Positions 1 to 8,186 of a stretch of 64,000 nt of DNA are shown here, one piece after another. Where the stretch lies: positions 186,001 to 250,000 of the forward strand of contig NZ_JAGQBA010000005.1 of the NCBI RefSeq assembly GCF_024345395.1, read 5' to 3'. Source of the DNA: Cyanobium sp. Tous-M-B4 (GTDB lineage Bacteria; Cyanobacteriota; Cyanobacteriia; PCC-6307; Cyanobiaceae). Made by a program: the position numbers and the translations under genes. Numbering within the stretch: position 1 is the first letter of the stretch; each line of letters begins with the position of its first letter. The notes under the pieces are model-generated. The model saw nothing but the letters and a program-made list of their open reading frames with translations. It was not told the DNA's origin and did not search any database.

Positions 1-1
1 G

Positions 2-313
2 GAAAGCAGCACTCCTCCCCCGACCAGCGCCAGCAACGGCACGCGATCAATCCATCGCCGCCCCTCGCTAGCAGCTCCTATCCCCACCAACGACCCAAGC
101 CTGATACCCCTCGATCCAGCCATCACCCGCCAAATCCTCGCCACCTTGCGCGGTCTGCCCCGGCCGGTGCTGGAGGGGTTCACCAAAGCCTTCCGCAAGC
201 GGTTTCAGGTGCCGGAGGAGGCCACATCAATCGCCGATCGGATCCTGCAGAAGCAGCATCACGACTGGATCGAGGCCTACCTGGTGCAACACCAGCAGGT
301 GGTGGCTACATAG
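2..313 (+). CDS. Phage-type protein, C-terminal part (5' end outside window)
   Basis: The frame is open from the window edge to TAG at 311-313, giving about 103 residues. The last 65 residues (ITRQILATLRGLP then TKAFRKRFQVP then SIADRI) align by eye with the C-terminal end of the 60708-61433 gene (THQRILALPQAAR, TKAFREHFQVP, SIGDRI). The upstream part is Pro/Ser/Thr-rich, like the linker in that protein. Function is unknown. The resemblance places a second, diverged copy of a phage early-region gene at the left edge, so another element or a duplication probably lies to the left. Confidence 0.7.
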   Translation, partial: ESSTPPPTSASNGTRSIHRRPSLAAPIPTNDPSLIPLDPAITRQILATLRGLPRPVLEGFTKAFRKRFQVPEEATSIADRILQKQHHDWIEAYLVQHQQVVAT

Positions 314-332
314 CCCTGAGTGGGCTTTCGCG

Positions 333-884
333 TCAGGGCGCGAAGTGTCTGGAATGGGGGCTGGTTGTGCGCCGTGGAGCAACGGTGCAGCTCAGAGATT
401 GATGGTCCTGTCGACCAGGCAGGTGGAACCAGATAACGGTGGGCAGGTTCAGATCCCGAGCCAAGTAGGCCACAGTTGTGGCGACCTCCTGCACAGCTCG
501 AGTTGTGCTGCAGCCCTGACTGAGGGCGGATTCTTCGGCGATCGGCTCGGGCGGGAAGAAAGGTGACTCTGAATCCATCACGGAACCTTCTGATGCCCAG
601 CCGTGGTGATGACCGGAAGCGGCACATGGTTCCAGGCCTGGTGTGGCCTGCTCTGCAATGGGCCCGAGCTGAAGACCTGTGGGTGACAACTGCACGCTCA
701 CCTCAGCACCCTCGTAGGTATGCAGCTCATTGAGGTCGCCGAAGCATCTGCTGAAGGCCTTGGCCTTGCAGGTTCCGCCCTGTGGATGGATCAGCAATAC
801 GTCGGCATAGGGGTCACCCGTTGCGGAGACCCCGTATGCCTCGACCCTGTTCAGCAGATAGCGGTTTGGCTGGGGCGCAGGCAT
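333..884 (-). CDS. Hypothetical protein
   Basis: About 183 residues from ATG (MPAPQPNRYLLNRVEAYGV); a GTG three codons upstream is an alternative start. The N-terminal half has protein-like composition (DPYADVLLIHPQGG, GDLNELHTYEGAEVSVQL). The C-terminal third is low in complexity and may be poorly conserved. I do not recognise the family. No membrane segment or catalytic motif is visible. It converges with the truncated gene to its left with a short gap. It could be spurious, although opposite-strand frames here look less protein-like. Confidence 0.45.
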   Translation of the reverse strand: MPAPQPNRYLLNRVEAYGVSATGDPYADVLLIHPQGGTCKAKAFSRCFGDLNELHTYEGAEVSVQLSPTGLQLGPIAEQATPGLEPCAASGHHHGWASEGSVMDSESPFFPPEPIAEESALSQGCSTTRAVQEVATTVAYLARDLNLPTVIWFHLPGRQDHQSLSCTVAPRRTTSPHSRHFAP

Positions 885-1794
885 CACCGCCACCCCATTA
901 CTGAAGCGACCAAGCGCTGTTCAGAAGAGCAGGAGCTGCCCACCGAACAAGCCACGGAAGGCATCAAGCTCGTTGCGGGAACCGTCAAGGCGCCATGAGC
1001 CACTGACAAGTTGTGTACGCCGGACTCGCCGTCCGGCTTCTGATGAGTCACCATTAAGCAGCTCTTGTTAGGGAGCACCCTTCAAGGGGAGGCTCAGGGA
1101 GGTAGAAGCCCCTGGGCCTTTCCTTTTGGAAAGACCCAGGGCTCCCTGCCCGGAAGACCGAGCGAAGCCAGTCCCTGTCGGGTGTCAAATCAGTTTGGCA
1201 GCACCGGTGGGGTGTGCAACGCGTGACTAGCACCAGGGACAGCGCAAGCGCGCATGGGGTTGCGAAATGTTGCAAAAATTTGGGGGTTGTGCATAGACTC
1301 GCGCGTTGTGAATGTCTTGCGCACGAGTTCTTCAGGGCTGCGCACTACGGGCCCGTGTATCCCGAAATATCACGAATCCCCGAGACCGTCTGCGGCGCAA
1401 CGGGTCTTAAAATGTTCTCATTAGACTTTCCTTGGGACAATGTGACGATTGAGGAAGTGTCCTCGTGGGTGCGGCGAGGGGCTGGGCCTGCCTCTCTGCC
1501 TCGTCGTTTTTATGCGGCGGCTGCATAAATCGGTCGATTGGACGCAGTACGGCAGGCAGGTCATGCCTTTAGCCAGCGGCTACCCATTGGATGGTTTGTG
1601 GGCCCATGGCGCTGGCGATCACGCCACACGGTCTGCCCTGGCTTGCAGGCTGCTGGCTTCTGCGGGGCGCAACGGCCGGTCTGCCAGCCCAGCCATTACC
1701 GCCATCCTTCTTTCGCTCCCGCCTGGCTTTCCTGCGATAGCTAACTGGTGATCATTGCCCAGCAGGCCAAGCTGGTGGTTGGTTATAGGCAGCC
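885..1794. other. Gene-poor interval
   Basis: About 900 bases in which I can support no gene. Short open frames on both strands have unlikely composition. The only clear structure is the hairpin at 1109-1142. The stretch around 1260-1420 is locally A+T-richer and could hold a promoter, but no confident -35/-10 pair was identified. Confidence 0.5.
1109..1142. terminator. Strong hairpin, possible terminator or REP-like element
   Basis: CCCCTGGGCCTTTCC, a four-T loop, then GGAAAGACCCAGGGC form a stem of about 14 pairs with one mismatch. No long T-run follows on either strand, so it may be a bidirectional terminator or a dispersed palindrome. Confidence 0.45.
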
Positions 1795-2646
1795 ATGGCC
1801 CAGCAGAACAATGGTTGCGGTATCGGTTGCGGTGGCCTGCTGGCTTTGCTGGCCCTGGGGTTTGTGCTGGCCTACTGGCATTTCTTTCTGATTGCGGCCG
1901 TGCTGGTGGCAGCCATCGCAGCGGTGGTCTATGCCGCTCTGCTCCACAACCAGCAACAGCTCAAGCTGCTCATGCAACAGGTGGAACGACGTTTTCGCCA
2001 TGACCCCTGCATGGTTCAACAGCGGTTTGGGGCAATCGACTCTCTCAACGTGGCCGGCGATCTTTACACCCCCAGGATCAATGTGGTGTGCCGCACGGTT
2101 GACTCAGATAGCAACGAACGCCATTCCAGCGTTATCTCCACCAGCATCAGCCCGCCGGTGGAGCGCAGCCGGTTGCGGGCAGCCAGCGGTGTTAACACCT
2201 GGCTGCAGAGCGCTGGGATCAGCCTGCTCGATGACCTCTCGGTAGAGGCCAAGGCGGTGCGCGCTGCCATGGCTTGCCTCAAGGAGCGCCATTGGACCGC
2301 CGATGCGCTCACCAAGCTGGCTGGGCTGACGTCAGCGCTGGTGGAAACACTGGAGAAAGCAGAGGGCAATGAACTGCTCGAATCGGCGATTCCCCAGTTG
2401 CAGCAGGCGCTGACTGCTTTTGAGGCGGAGGAGGACAAGCTGCAGCAGGCCAACGCCAGTGCTACCGAGATGCTGCGCAAGCTCAATGACTTCCTAAGCG
2501 TGCCGGCCAGCATCCGGCCGATTCTCAGCTTCGATCTCGATCAGCTGTTTGACCCCCAGCGTTTCTCTGACCTCGAGCAGTCGTTCTCCGAGGTGGTTTT
2601 GCTGAACGATGCCTTCCGCCAGCTATCAGAAGAGCGGCTGGCCTGA
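1795..2646 (+). CDS. Membrane-anchored hypothetical protein
   Basis: 283 residues. After a short Gly/Cys-rich start (NNGCGIGCGG), residues about 13-50 form two closely spaced hydrophobic segments. The rest is soluble, alpha-helical and rich in Gln/Glu/Leu, with likely coiled coil around residues 150-240. No enzymatic motif is visible. It resembles small inner-membrane proteins with a large cytoplasmic helical domain. It converges with the DUF4236 gene, whose stop is 5 bases away, so both 3' ends share almost no spacer. I do not recognise a named family. Confidence 0.7.
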   Translation: MAQQNNGCGIGCGGLLALLALGFVLAYWHFFLIAAVLVAAIAAVVYAALLHNQQQLKLLMQQVERRFRHDPCMVQQRFGAIDSLNVAGDLYTPRINVVCRTVDSDSNERHSSVISTSISPPVERSRLRAASGVNTWLQSAGISLLDDLSVEAKAVRAAMACLKERHWTADALTKLAGLTSALVETLEKAEGNELLESAIPQLQQALTAFEAEEDKLQQANASATEMLRKLNDFLSVPASIRPILSFDLDQLFDPQRFSDLEQSFSEVVLLNDAFRQLSEERLA

Positions 2647-2650
2647 GGCG

Positions 2651-3205
2651 TCAGCGCAACCAGCCCCTTGCCGTTGCCAGACGTGAGGCCTCCTGCACCG
2701 CTTCGATGCAGCGCTGGGCGCGGCGTTTGGCATCGTCCTGCCCCTGAGCCCGGAATACATATGCCTCCATCGCCTCCGGCGTTTCGATCAGAGCCAGCAG
2801 GCCAGCGGTTCGTGCAGTTAAGGAGCCAGCAGCAAGCAGGTGGCTCACCAAGCCGTGATCCCACAGCTGCTCCCCAGTGGAGCTGGGTGCAAACAGCTCC
2901 TGGCGCAGCACCTCCAACAACTGCTGCTTAAGGGCATCAAGCTGACCGGGCCGCAGCCGGCGGCTGTTGGGCAGCCCTTCCGCTCTCCCCCCAGAGATCA
3001 CGGTTGGACGATCCGGCGAATGCTCCACGCTCCAGCTCAGGCCCGTGCCCGGCACTCCCACCGTGGTGCGCGCACCACCACTCCGGGCGACGGGGATGTT
3101 GAACGAGGCGCCCCGCCCACCAACGGAGATGGAGCTCAACCCGCCCTTGCTGAAATTGAAACGCAGCGGGCCCAGGCGGGCAGAGCGGCGAAAGCGGAAG
3201 CCCAT
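2651..3205 (-). CDS. DUF4236 domain protein
   Basis: 184 residues. The N-terminal 60 residues carry the DUF4236 signature: MGFRFRRSARLGPLRFNFSK, then GLSSISVGGRGASFNIP and GVPGTGLSWS. This small beta-rich domain of unknown function is common in bacteria, often beside membrane or phage genes. The C-terminal 110 residues are helical and charged and not part of the domain. It is the last gene of a minus-strand run 3695 to 2651 with the secreted repeat protein and the RHH gene, with only 3 bases between stop and next gene. Family call firm, function unknown. Confidence 0.8.
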   Translation of the reverse strand: MGFRFRRSARLGPLRFNFSKGGLSSISVGGRGASFNIPVARSGGARTTVGVPGTGLSWSVEHSPDRPTVISGGRAEGLPNSRRLRPGQLDALKQQLLEVLRQELFAPSSTGEQLWDHGLVSHLLAAGSLTARTAGLLALIETPEAMEAYVFRAQGQDDAKRRAQRCIEAVQEASRLATARGWLR

Positions 3206-3208
3206 GAC

Positions 3209-3532
3209 TCAGCGGCTCTTGGCGCAGTAGTTGCCTGAGGAATACCAGCCCAGCGGGCAGGACTTGCCGGTTTTCTGAATCGCCTCGCGCTCGTTACTGG
3301 GGCTGCTGAGGCAGTAGTTGCCAGATGAGTAGAACCCCAGCGGGCAGGAGTTGCCGCTCTTCTCTATGGCGCCGCGGGTGTTGCCACTGGTGCTCGGCAC
3401 GCAGTAGCTGCCGGAGCTGTAATAGCCCAGCGGACAACCTCCCACTTGCGGGAGGGGACGCACCGGTTGCTGGGCCAGCGCGGCGCTGGCACTCAGCAGC
3501 ATGCCGGCGGCGATCAATAGTGGCTTACTCAT
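3209..3532 (-). CDS. Secreted protein with three Cys-rich repeats
   Basis: 107 residues from MSKPLLIAAG. A typical signal peptide (LLIAAGMLLSASAALAQQ, cleavage probably after ALA) precedes three copies of a 12-residue repeat: CPLGYYSSGSYC, CPLGFYSSGNYC and CPLGWYSSGNYC, spaced about 30 residues. The paired cysteines suggest one disulphide per repeat, so the protein probably acts in the periplasm or outside the cell. A start eight codons upstream exists, but this ATG overlaps the upstream RHH gene end by 8 bases, indicating translational coupling. Binding partner unknown. Confidence 0.7.
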   Translation of the reverse strand: MSKPLLIAAGMLLSASAALAQQPVRPLPQVGGCPLGYYSSGSYCVPSTSGNTRGAIEKSGNSCPLGFYSSGNYCLSSPSNEREAIQKTGKSCPLGWYSSGNYCAKSR

Positions 3533-3695
3533 CGGTGGTGGGCTTTGCCAATTCATCGAGCAGGCGGCTAACTAGGTCACCACGGCTGTGCAGACCCCAC
3601 TCCTTACGCAAGTCATCCAGCCACACCAGGGTGGATTGGCGCAGCTCAACGCTCACCCGCACATAGGGATCGTCACCGAAAGGAGGCCGACTCAT
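3525..3695 (-). CDS. Small ribbon-helix-helix protein
   Basis: 56 residues (MSRPPFGDDPYVRVSVELRQ). The pattern of a short beta strand (VRVSVEL) then two helices (STLVWLDDLRKEWG, SRGDLVSRLLDEL) is that of RHH/CopG-type DNA-binding or antitoxin proteins. No toxin-like partner is adjacent. The gene overlaps the downstream secreted-protein gene by 8 bases. It may regulate this small operon; that is inference. Confidence 0.65.
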   Translation of the reverse strand: MSRPPFGDDPYVRVSVELRQSTLVWLDDLRKEWGLHSRGDLVSRLLDELAKPTTDE

Positions 3696-3875
3696 CGAGA
3701 GGCTGCGGGCTTTTCAGCATGGATGGCCAGAGAGCCGCATGCAAGCCCATGGGAGGGCTTGCTGCAGTGCGTTCTGGGATGGACTGGATGAGGAGCAGCG
3801 CTCGGCCCTCTATCGCGCCGCTTTTGAAGCCGGCGTCAATCTCAGCCACGGGAGGGCGTCCTCAGGGCAGACGGC

Positions 3876-4199
3876 ATGATTCCATCTGCCCTGAGGGCCG
3901 GTGGAGTTGCGGCACTTTTAACCCGCCTGCTCGAGCAGCCGCTGGATGCGACACAAATTGCGGTGCTCCAGGAGCGGCTGCTGCGCCAAGGCGCGGAACG
4001 GCAGGATCAACTCCCCGAACTGCTGCTGCGCAGTCCGCATCCTGCGGATGATCTTCAGCACTGGCTGGCGGACAAGGACCTCAGAATCTGGTGGCCGCAG
4101 GCGCAGGGGGGAACAGCTGCGCAAGGCTGGCAGTTCGGAAGCGCTGGCTGGAATCGCAGCCGTGGTGCGGAGGCCATGTCTCCCTCCGGCATCGCATGA
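3876..4199 (+). CDS. Hypothetical protein
   Basis: 107 residues. The N-terminal 75 residues are regular amphipathic helix (VAALLTRLLEQPLDATQIAVLQ, DDLQHWLADKDLRIWW) and protein-like; the tail is Gly/Ser-rich. It overlaps the next gene in an ATGA junction (4196-4199), which supports both frames as a translationally coupled pair. No family recognised. Confidence 0.45.
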   Translation: MIPSALRAGGVAALLTRLLEQPLDATQIAVLQERLLRQGAERQDQLPELLLRSPHPADDLQHWLADKDLRIWWPQAQGGTAAQGWQFGSAGWNRSRGAEAMSPSGIA

Positions 4200-4471
4200 G
4201 CCCCCGCCGACGGCGGACTCGAATCCTTGATGCACCGGGGGGGGTGGCGTCTGATGTAGATGGGCACTGCCTGTACGAGGGCCCGTTCCCTTCGGCAATT
4301 GCTCTTGCTGCACAGCTGCTTCATCAGCGCAAGACCTTGGCCATCACCCGTCCATCCGAGCGCAATGTGCTTCTGCATCAGTCCGTCAGAGCGGTGGGCC
4401 TCTCCGCACTGAGCGGAGCCGGGTTTTCCCTGGTGATCAGCTTGTCGCTGGCCCTCATTCCAGGGGGGTAA
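4196..4471 (+). CDS. Small protein with C-terminal membrane segment
   Basis: 91 residues starting at the ATG within the upstream stop (ATGA). It has a basic N-terminus (MSPRRRRTRI), a middle with PFPSAIALAAQLLHQRKTLAI, and a hydrophobic stretch near the end (AVGLSALSGAGFSLVISLSL), possibly one membrane span. Function unknown. The overlap with the previous gene is the main argument that it is real. Confidence 0.45.
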   Translation: MSPRRRRTRILDAPGGVASDVDGHCLYEGPFPSAIALAAQLLHQRKTLAITRPSERNVLLHQSVRAVGLSALSGAGFSLVISLSLALIPGG

Positions 4472-4655
4472 GCTCTGGCTACTTGCAGACACAGTTGGCA
4501 GCGCAACACGCTTGCTAACCGACTTGGGAGATAAGGCTTTTGAGCTTAAAACTTGGGGCTCAAGATAGTAAGCAGAGCAGTCAAGGAAGTTTAAACTAAC
4601 AGGACATGGCTCGTAGCACCTCAAAATAGATGTTTAAGCGCGTCCGAATCTTTAA

Positions 4656-6101
4656 TTAAAACGGATTTTCGGACAGAAGCTGATCGATTCTTTCCTTGTA
4701 TAACTCCTCTTGCGTGTCAAGCATAAAAGATCTATTGACCTTGACAATCCTTATCTGAAACTCTTTTGTTTCCTTTAGCTGATCATAGCTGCAGACTCCT
4801 AGTCGGAGAGCCGGCCATACAATATTTGATTGTAAAACGCAATGGTAGTACTCAAATCGTTGGTTGATGAGGTGCAATTTGTCTCTGATCTCATTACGGA
4901 GAGATCTGAGGCGTGTATAGATTTTTTGCGCGCGTTTTTCTATAGAATCAGTTTCTATTGCTAGCTCCTGGTGCGCATGCCTGTCAAGGATTAAGGATTG
5001 ATTATCAGCGATATCTATAACACTAATCTTTGCTCCCCCGACAGCAGAGTCGTTTGGATCACCGAATCTCGCCTGACGTGCCGATTGGGAGGACATAAGG
5101 CTAAGTATTGCCTCAATGTCTTTATTCATCCATGGCCGAAGTAGAGAGTTCTTGATATCTTCGGCCTTGTCTGCTACTAGAAGGCTAAGCTGCTCCTCTA
5201 GCCAGGCGAAATGAGATCCCGATTCATCATGAGTTTCCCGAATAATGTCTACTATTTCATAGAGATCAGCCTTTGATAGAGATGTCACTCCCCCATTTGA
5301 TGATGAGATGTCTGGCTGCTGTAACGCGTGGTAATCATCATGAGAAGTTTCAGACTCGCTCGGCAATTTATGCAAAGGTGGGCCGTTCTTCAGGAAATCA
5401 AATACAACTTCGGTATCACTCCGAAATGCTTCTTCATGGTTATTAATCATTGCCAGCGGCTTATCTTCTCCGTCACTAAGCGGGGCGCTAGTCCACCATT
5501 CTTTGCTTTTGGAGTATTCAGAGCAATTCTCCACCAGCTGGAGAAACCGACTCATGGTCGCATGATGATACACATGAAAAGCTTTATCACTACCATCCCT
5601 TAGCTTCGAGTGACTGGTACGGTTGCGATACGAGACGAGTAGGAGCGAAGACAGTTCGATGATCTCTTGGAAGTCAAAGGTGAACTCTTTTATTGAATCC
5701 TGTATTCCGGCGTCACTAATAGCCCTGGAGGCTTCCGGATATTGCTTATAATAAATAAGGCGTTTCAGCAAGTTTGAAACACTGATCCTGCCCTTGAAAT
5801 CGCTAAGATAGCCAATCGCAGCTTTAAGTTCAACATTCGTGCATTGTATCTCGCGAATGCAGCTCTCGAAAAAATCTGCGTCTGCAATGAAGATCTTTTT
5901 TCCTTCTGAGTCTATGCCTGTAAATTGGGCTTTCGTTCCGGGAACTGATCCCGCGACAGGCCCTTGATCAGTTTGTGTTGTTTTATAATCGCCATAGCCC
6001 TTGAACTCAACCTTAATGCCCTTGCATATTTCAAAGAGAGAGGCCAGCGATATGAGGATTCCTTGTGTAATCCAAGGCTGACGCCGATCGTCGTAAGACA
6101 T
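4656..6101 (-). CDS. Large A+T-rich island protein with HEPN-like R-x4-H motif
   Basis: 481 residues, clearly more A+T-rich than flanking DNA and with different codon use, so probably acquired recently. Around residues 140-170 a helix ends in SYRNRTSHSK, an R-x4-H arrangement (R159, H164) like the catalytic motif of HEPN RNases found in abortive-infection and toxin proteins. The first 30 residues are hydrophobic-amphipathic; the rest is charged and helical, with a likely coiled coil near residues 375-420. I cannot name a family, and the HEPN assignment rests on one motif. The promoter region to the right (6102-6232) is A+T-rich. Confidence 0.65.
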   Translation of the reverse strand: MSYDDRRQPWITQGILISLASLFEICKGIKVEFKGYGDYKTTQTDQGPVAGSVPGTKAQFTGIDSEGKKIFIADADFFESCIREIQCTNVELKAAIGYLSDFKGRISVSNLLKRLIYYKQYPEASRAISDAGIQDSIKEFTFDFQEIIELSSLLLVSYRNRTSHSKLRDGSDKAFHVYHHATMSRFLQLVENCSEYSKSKEWWTSAPLSDGEDKPLAMINNHEEAFRSDTEVVFDFLKNGPPLHKLPSESETSHDDYHALQQPDISSSNGGVTSLSKADLYEIVDIIRETHDESGSHFAWLEEQLSLLVADKAEDIKNSLLRPWMNKDIEAILSLMSSQSARQARFGDPNDSAVGGAKISVIDIADNQSLILDRHAHQELAIETDSIEKRAQKIYTRLRSLRNEIRDKLHLINQRFEYYHCVLQSNIVWPALRLGVCSYDQLKETKEFQIRIVKVNRSFMLDTQEELYKERIDQLLSENPF

Positions 6102-6232
6102 AATGATCAGAGATAAAGGCGGCGAATTGGGGTGAATTGCACGAACACGTAGATTTTTAGTATAAATCCAAAGTCCTCTTGTATATATCTAGCATTTCAT
6201 CCTTTTGTCGGCAGCGCCCGAACTGATCCTTA

Positions 6233-6925
6233 TCAGGACTTGAAACCGTTCTGAACATCACTGAATGCCCTGAAACTCTTAACTCGAGCTCCTGAATCCT
6301 TCCGCCCTAAGCCCAGGGCATCGCACAATCTCGCGTATATGCGAGGAGGAAAGCCGCCACGATATTGCCAGGCATCTTGGTCGCGTTCCATTTCCAATAT
6401 GCCTGATATATACTTGTATTTGGCGCTAAGCTTGTTAGCGATAATGTAACTTGAGACCTGCCTGCTTTCGGTAAATCCCAAGGCCTTGACCTCATCTACA
6501 AGTTGAGCAAACTCGATCTCTTCAAGCTCATGCCGCTTAATGGCCTCAACCCGCATCAGTTCCTGGGTTTTGATAAAAGAGTCTTTCTCCCTCCATCTAC
6601 CCGCGCCACGTTGCACTGCCTGGGCAATGTCACTGGAAATTAGCGCTTGTCGCGAATATTTATCTATCTTGTCCTGAAGGGCTACATGGCTTGACCAAGA
6701 TGCGACGTCATCTTCAATCTCCATCAAGGTACGCGGAGACACATCTGGCAAACGAGATGATATTTGTATGGCAAGCTCCTCTAAAGCTTTTAGGAGATTT
6801 GGCCTGGCTGGACTCTTTTCAGAGAAAGTGCGCATTATCGACGCTCGAATCGCATCGACCTTGTCTTTTAGCTCAAGCTTGCTTGTCGAGCCCATAAGTT
6901 GCCTAATCTCTTGGTCTGTAAGCAT
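6233..6925 (-). CDS. Hypothetical island protein
   Basis: 230 residues, helical and charged throughout (MLTDQEIRQLMGSTSKLELK; KTQELMRVEAIKRHELEEIE). The C-terminal part (LGFTESRQVSSYIIANKLSAKY) could include a helix-turn-helix. Composition is A+T-rich, like the adjacent 4656-6101 gene, with which it is co-oriented, separated by about 130 bases. It may be a partner or regulator of that gene. Family not recognised. Confidence 0.6.
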   Translation of the reverse strand: MLTDQEIRQLMGSTSKLELKDKVDAIRASIMRTFSEKSPARPNLLKALEELAIQISSRLPDVSPRTLMEIEDDVASWSSHVALQDKIDKYSRQALISSDIAQAVQRGAGRWREKDSFIKTQELMRVEAIKRHELEEIEFAQLVDEVKALGFTESRQVSSYIIANKLSAKYKYISGILEMERDQDAWQYRGGFPPRIYARLCDALGLGRKDSGARVKSFRAFSDVQNGFKS

Positions 6926-7122
6926 AAGATTTGGAACCTATTTGCTTGGGGGCATAGGCTATCATGATTCTGATATAACCGGTATCCTAAAGTCAGGTCG
7001 GTGGTGAGTTGGGGCGTGATCAGCAATGCACATGTTAAGGGCTACAAAGCAAGCCTAAAGATGCTCCAATGAGAGCTTGCTTCAGGGCTAGTCTTGATTC
7101 TTTCCACTGGGTCTTTAAACCT

Positions 7123-7413
7123 TTACGAAAGGCCCCTAGGTCCATCTTGATTGGGTCTTGTGGTGGGAGACTTTTTCTTGGAAAGCATCTCGAGCGTCCA
7201 ACGGCTTAGGTGGTCTTCATTCTCTAGCTGAGCAAATATCCATTTAAGTACGGTTCTGCGACTCGCAAATCCGAGTTGATCCTTGAGGGCATCGACAACA
7301 GAAATCTCAGCTTGCTCGCAGTGGATATAATTAATCTGGCAGTCACGAGAATGTTCGATCTTGAAAGACAGCGTTGACTGTGATGGCTTTAAGTGGTTTG
7401 CTGGTTGATTCAT
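7123..7413 (-). CDS. Small hypothetical protein
   Basis: 96 residues (MNQPANHLKPSQSTLSFKIE). It contains a possible DNA-binding helix pair (DALKDQLGFASRRTVLKWIFAQLEN) followed by a basic, disordered tail. It is the edge gene of the A+T-rich island and ends close to the secreted-protein gene on its right. No family recognised. Confidence 0.45.
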   Translation of the reverse strand: MNQPANHLKPSQSTLSFKIEHSRDCQINYIHCEQAEISVVDALKDQLGFASRRTVLKWIFAQLENEDHLSRWTLEMLSKKKSPTTRPNQDGPRGLS

Positions 7414-7419
7414 GCTTGC

Positions 7420-7674
7420 TCAATAGCAACTGATGAAGCCGCCTATGGCATAACAGCTGGTTGTGCCATGGTTGTCTGTATATGTCGCGATTGCTCCATT
7501 CCTGCCTAGGGGAAGTACATAACCATTCCCTGAGTAGCCGCCGGAGCCGTTGATGCTGTAGTTGCTGAACTGTGGAGAGCTGTAGCCGCTATAAGACCAT
7601 GGATACGCGGAGGCGGGGGTGGTCAGGGCTGCCAATGGTGCGGCGAACGCGATTGTAAGCAGAAGCTTTTTCAT
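7420..7674 (-). CDS. Small secreted Tyr/Gly/Ser-rich protein
   Basis: 84 residues. A clear Sec signal peptide (MKKLLLTIAFAAPLAALTTP, cleavage after ASA) precedes a mature part of about 60 residues rich in Tyr, Ser and Gly with repeated NYSINGSGGYSGNGY-like sequence and two C-terminal cysteines. It is probably periplasmic or extracellular; no function can be assigned. It forms a pair with the next secreted protein gene, in the same orientation. Confidence 0.65.
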   Translation of the reverse strand: MKKLLLTIAFAAPLAALTTPASAYPWSYSGYSSPQFSNYSINGSGGYSGNGYVLPLGRNGAIATYTDNHGTTSCYAIGGFISCY

Positions 7675-7716
7675 TATTTTGTTAGGCGAGTTGGATGAAT
7701 CCTGGCTAAATGTGTA

Positions 7717-8007
7717 TCAGCAGTTAATAAGCTGTGAGCAGCTGTTTGAGCGATAGCGCAGGTTTTGTTGCAGGCCTGGCTGGTATGAGCCGGGCGAAGA
7801 GACCTGCGGGCGGCCGGGCGTGAGTCGCGGACCGAAGTAGTCCCCGCTCGACCAGCCATTTCCTCGTTGAAAGTTCTGCTGAGAGGGAGAGAGGCCATAC
7901 CCGCCCCACTGAGCAAAAAGTGGATAGGCATTCACTGCCTGGAAAGGCGTTGCGGCGGCGACCGCACCGCAGAGCGCGGCCAGAAGGGGGCGAATCATTT
8001 TGGACAT
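7717..8007 (-). CDS. Small secreted protein
   Basis: 96 residues from MSKMIRPLLAALCGAVAAAT, chosen because it begins with a basic residue and a hydrophobic core that read as a signal peptide ending near VNAYP; the longer frame adds an implausible Pro-rich leader. The mature part is rich in Gly, Gln and Pro (FAQWGGYGLSPSQQNFQRG) with two cysteines close to the end. It resembles its downstream neighbour in general design, though not in obvious sequence. Function unknown. Confidence 0.6.
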   Translation of the reverse strand: MSKMIRPLLAALCGAVAAATPFQAVNAYPLFAQWGGYGLSPSQQNFQRGNGWSSGDYFGPRLTPGRPQVSSPGSYQPGLQQNLRYRSNSCSQLINC

Positions 8008-8186
8008 GGGTCCTCTTGGTGGACTCTTTAAAGGATATGGGTCCCTAGGGGGGACCCCGCTAGGAGGTGTGACAGGTGCTGCATTGGCACAAGGCATTGC
8101 AAGTCTTGCTCTGACCAGCTTTCAGCGGTTAGCCTGAAGTCCACCGGAGGGACTGCCTTTCTCTCCTCTGCTTCTGGGTCCTTGCA

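Noticed and set aside
4200-4240. GGACTCGAATCC, tRNA-like
   Set aside because: Coding sequence of the small 4196-4471 gene; no cloverleaf can be built around it.
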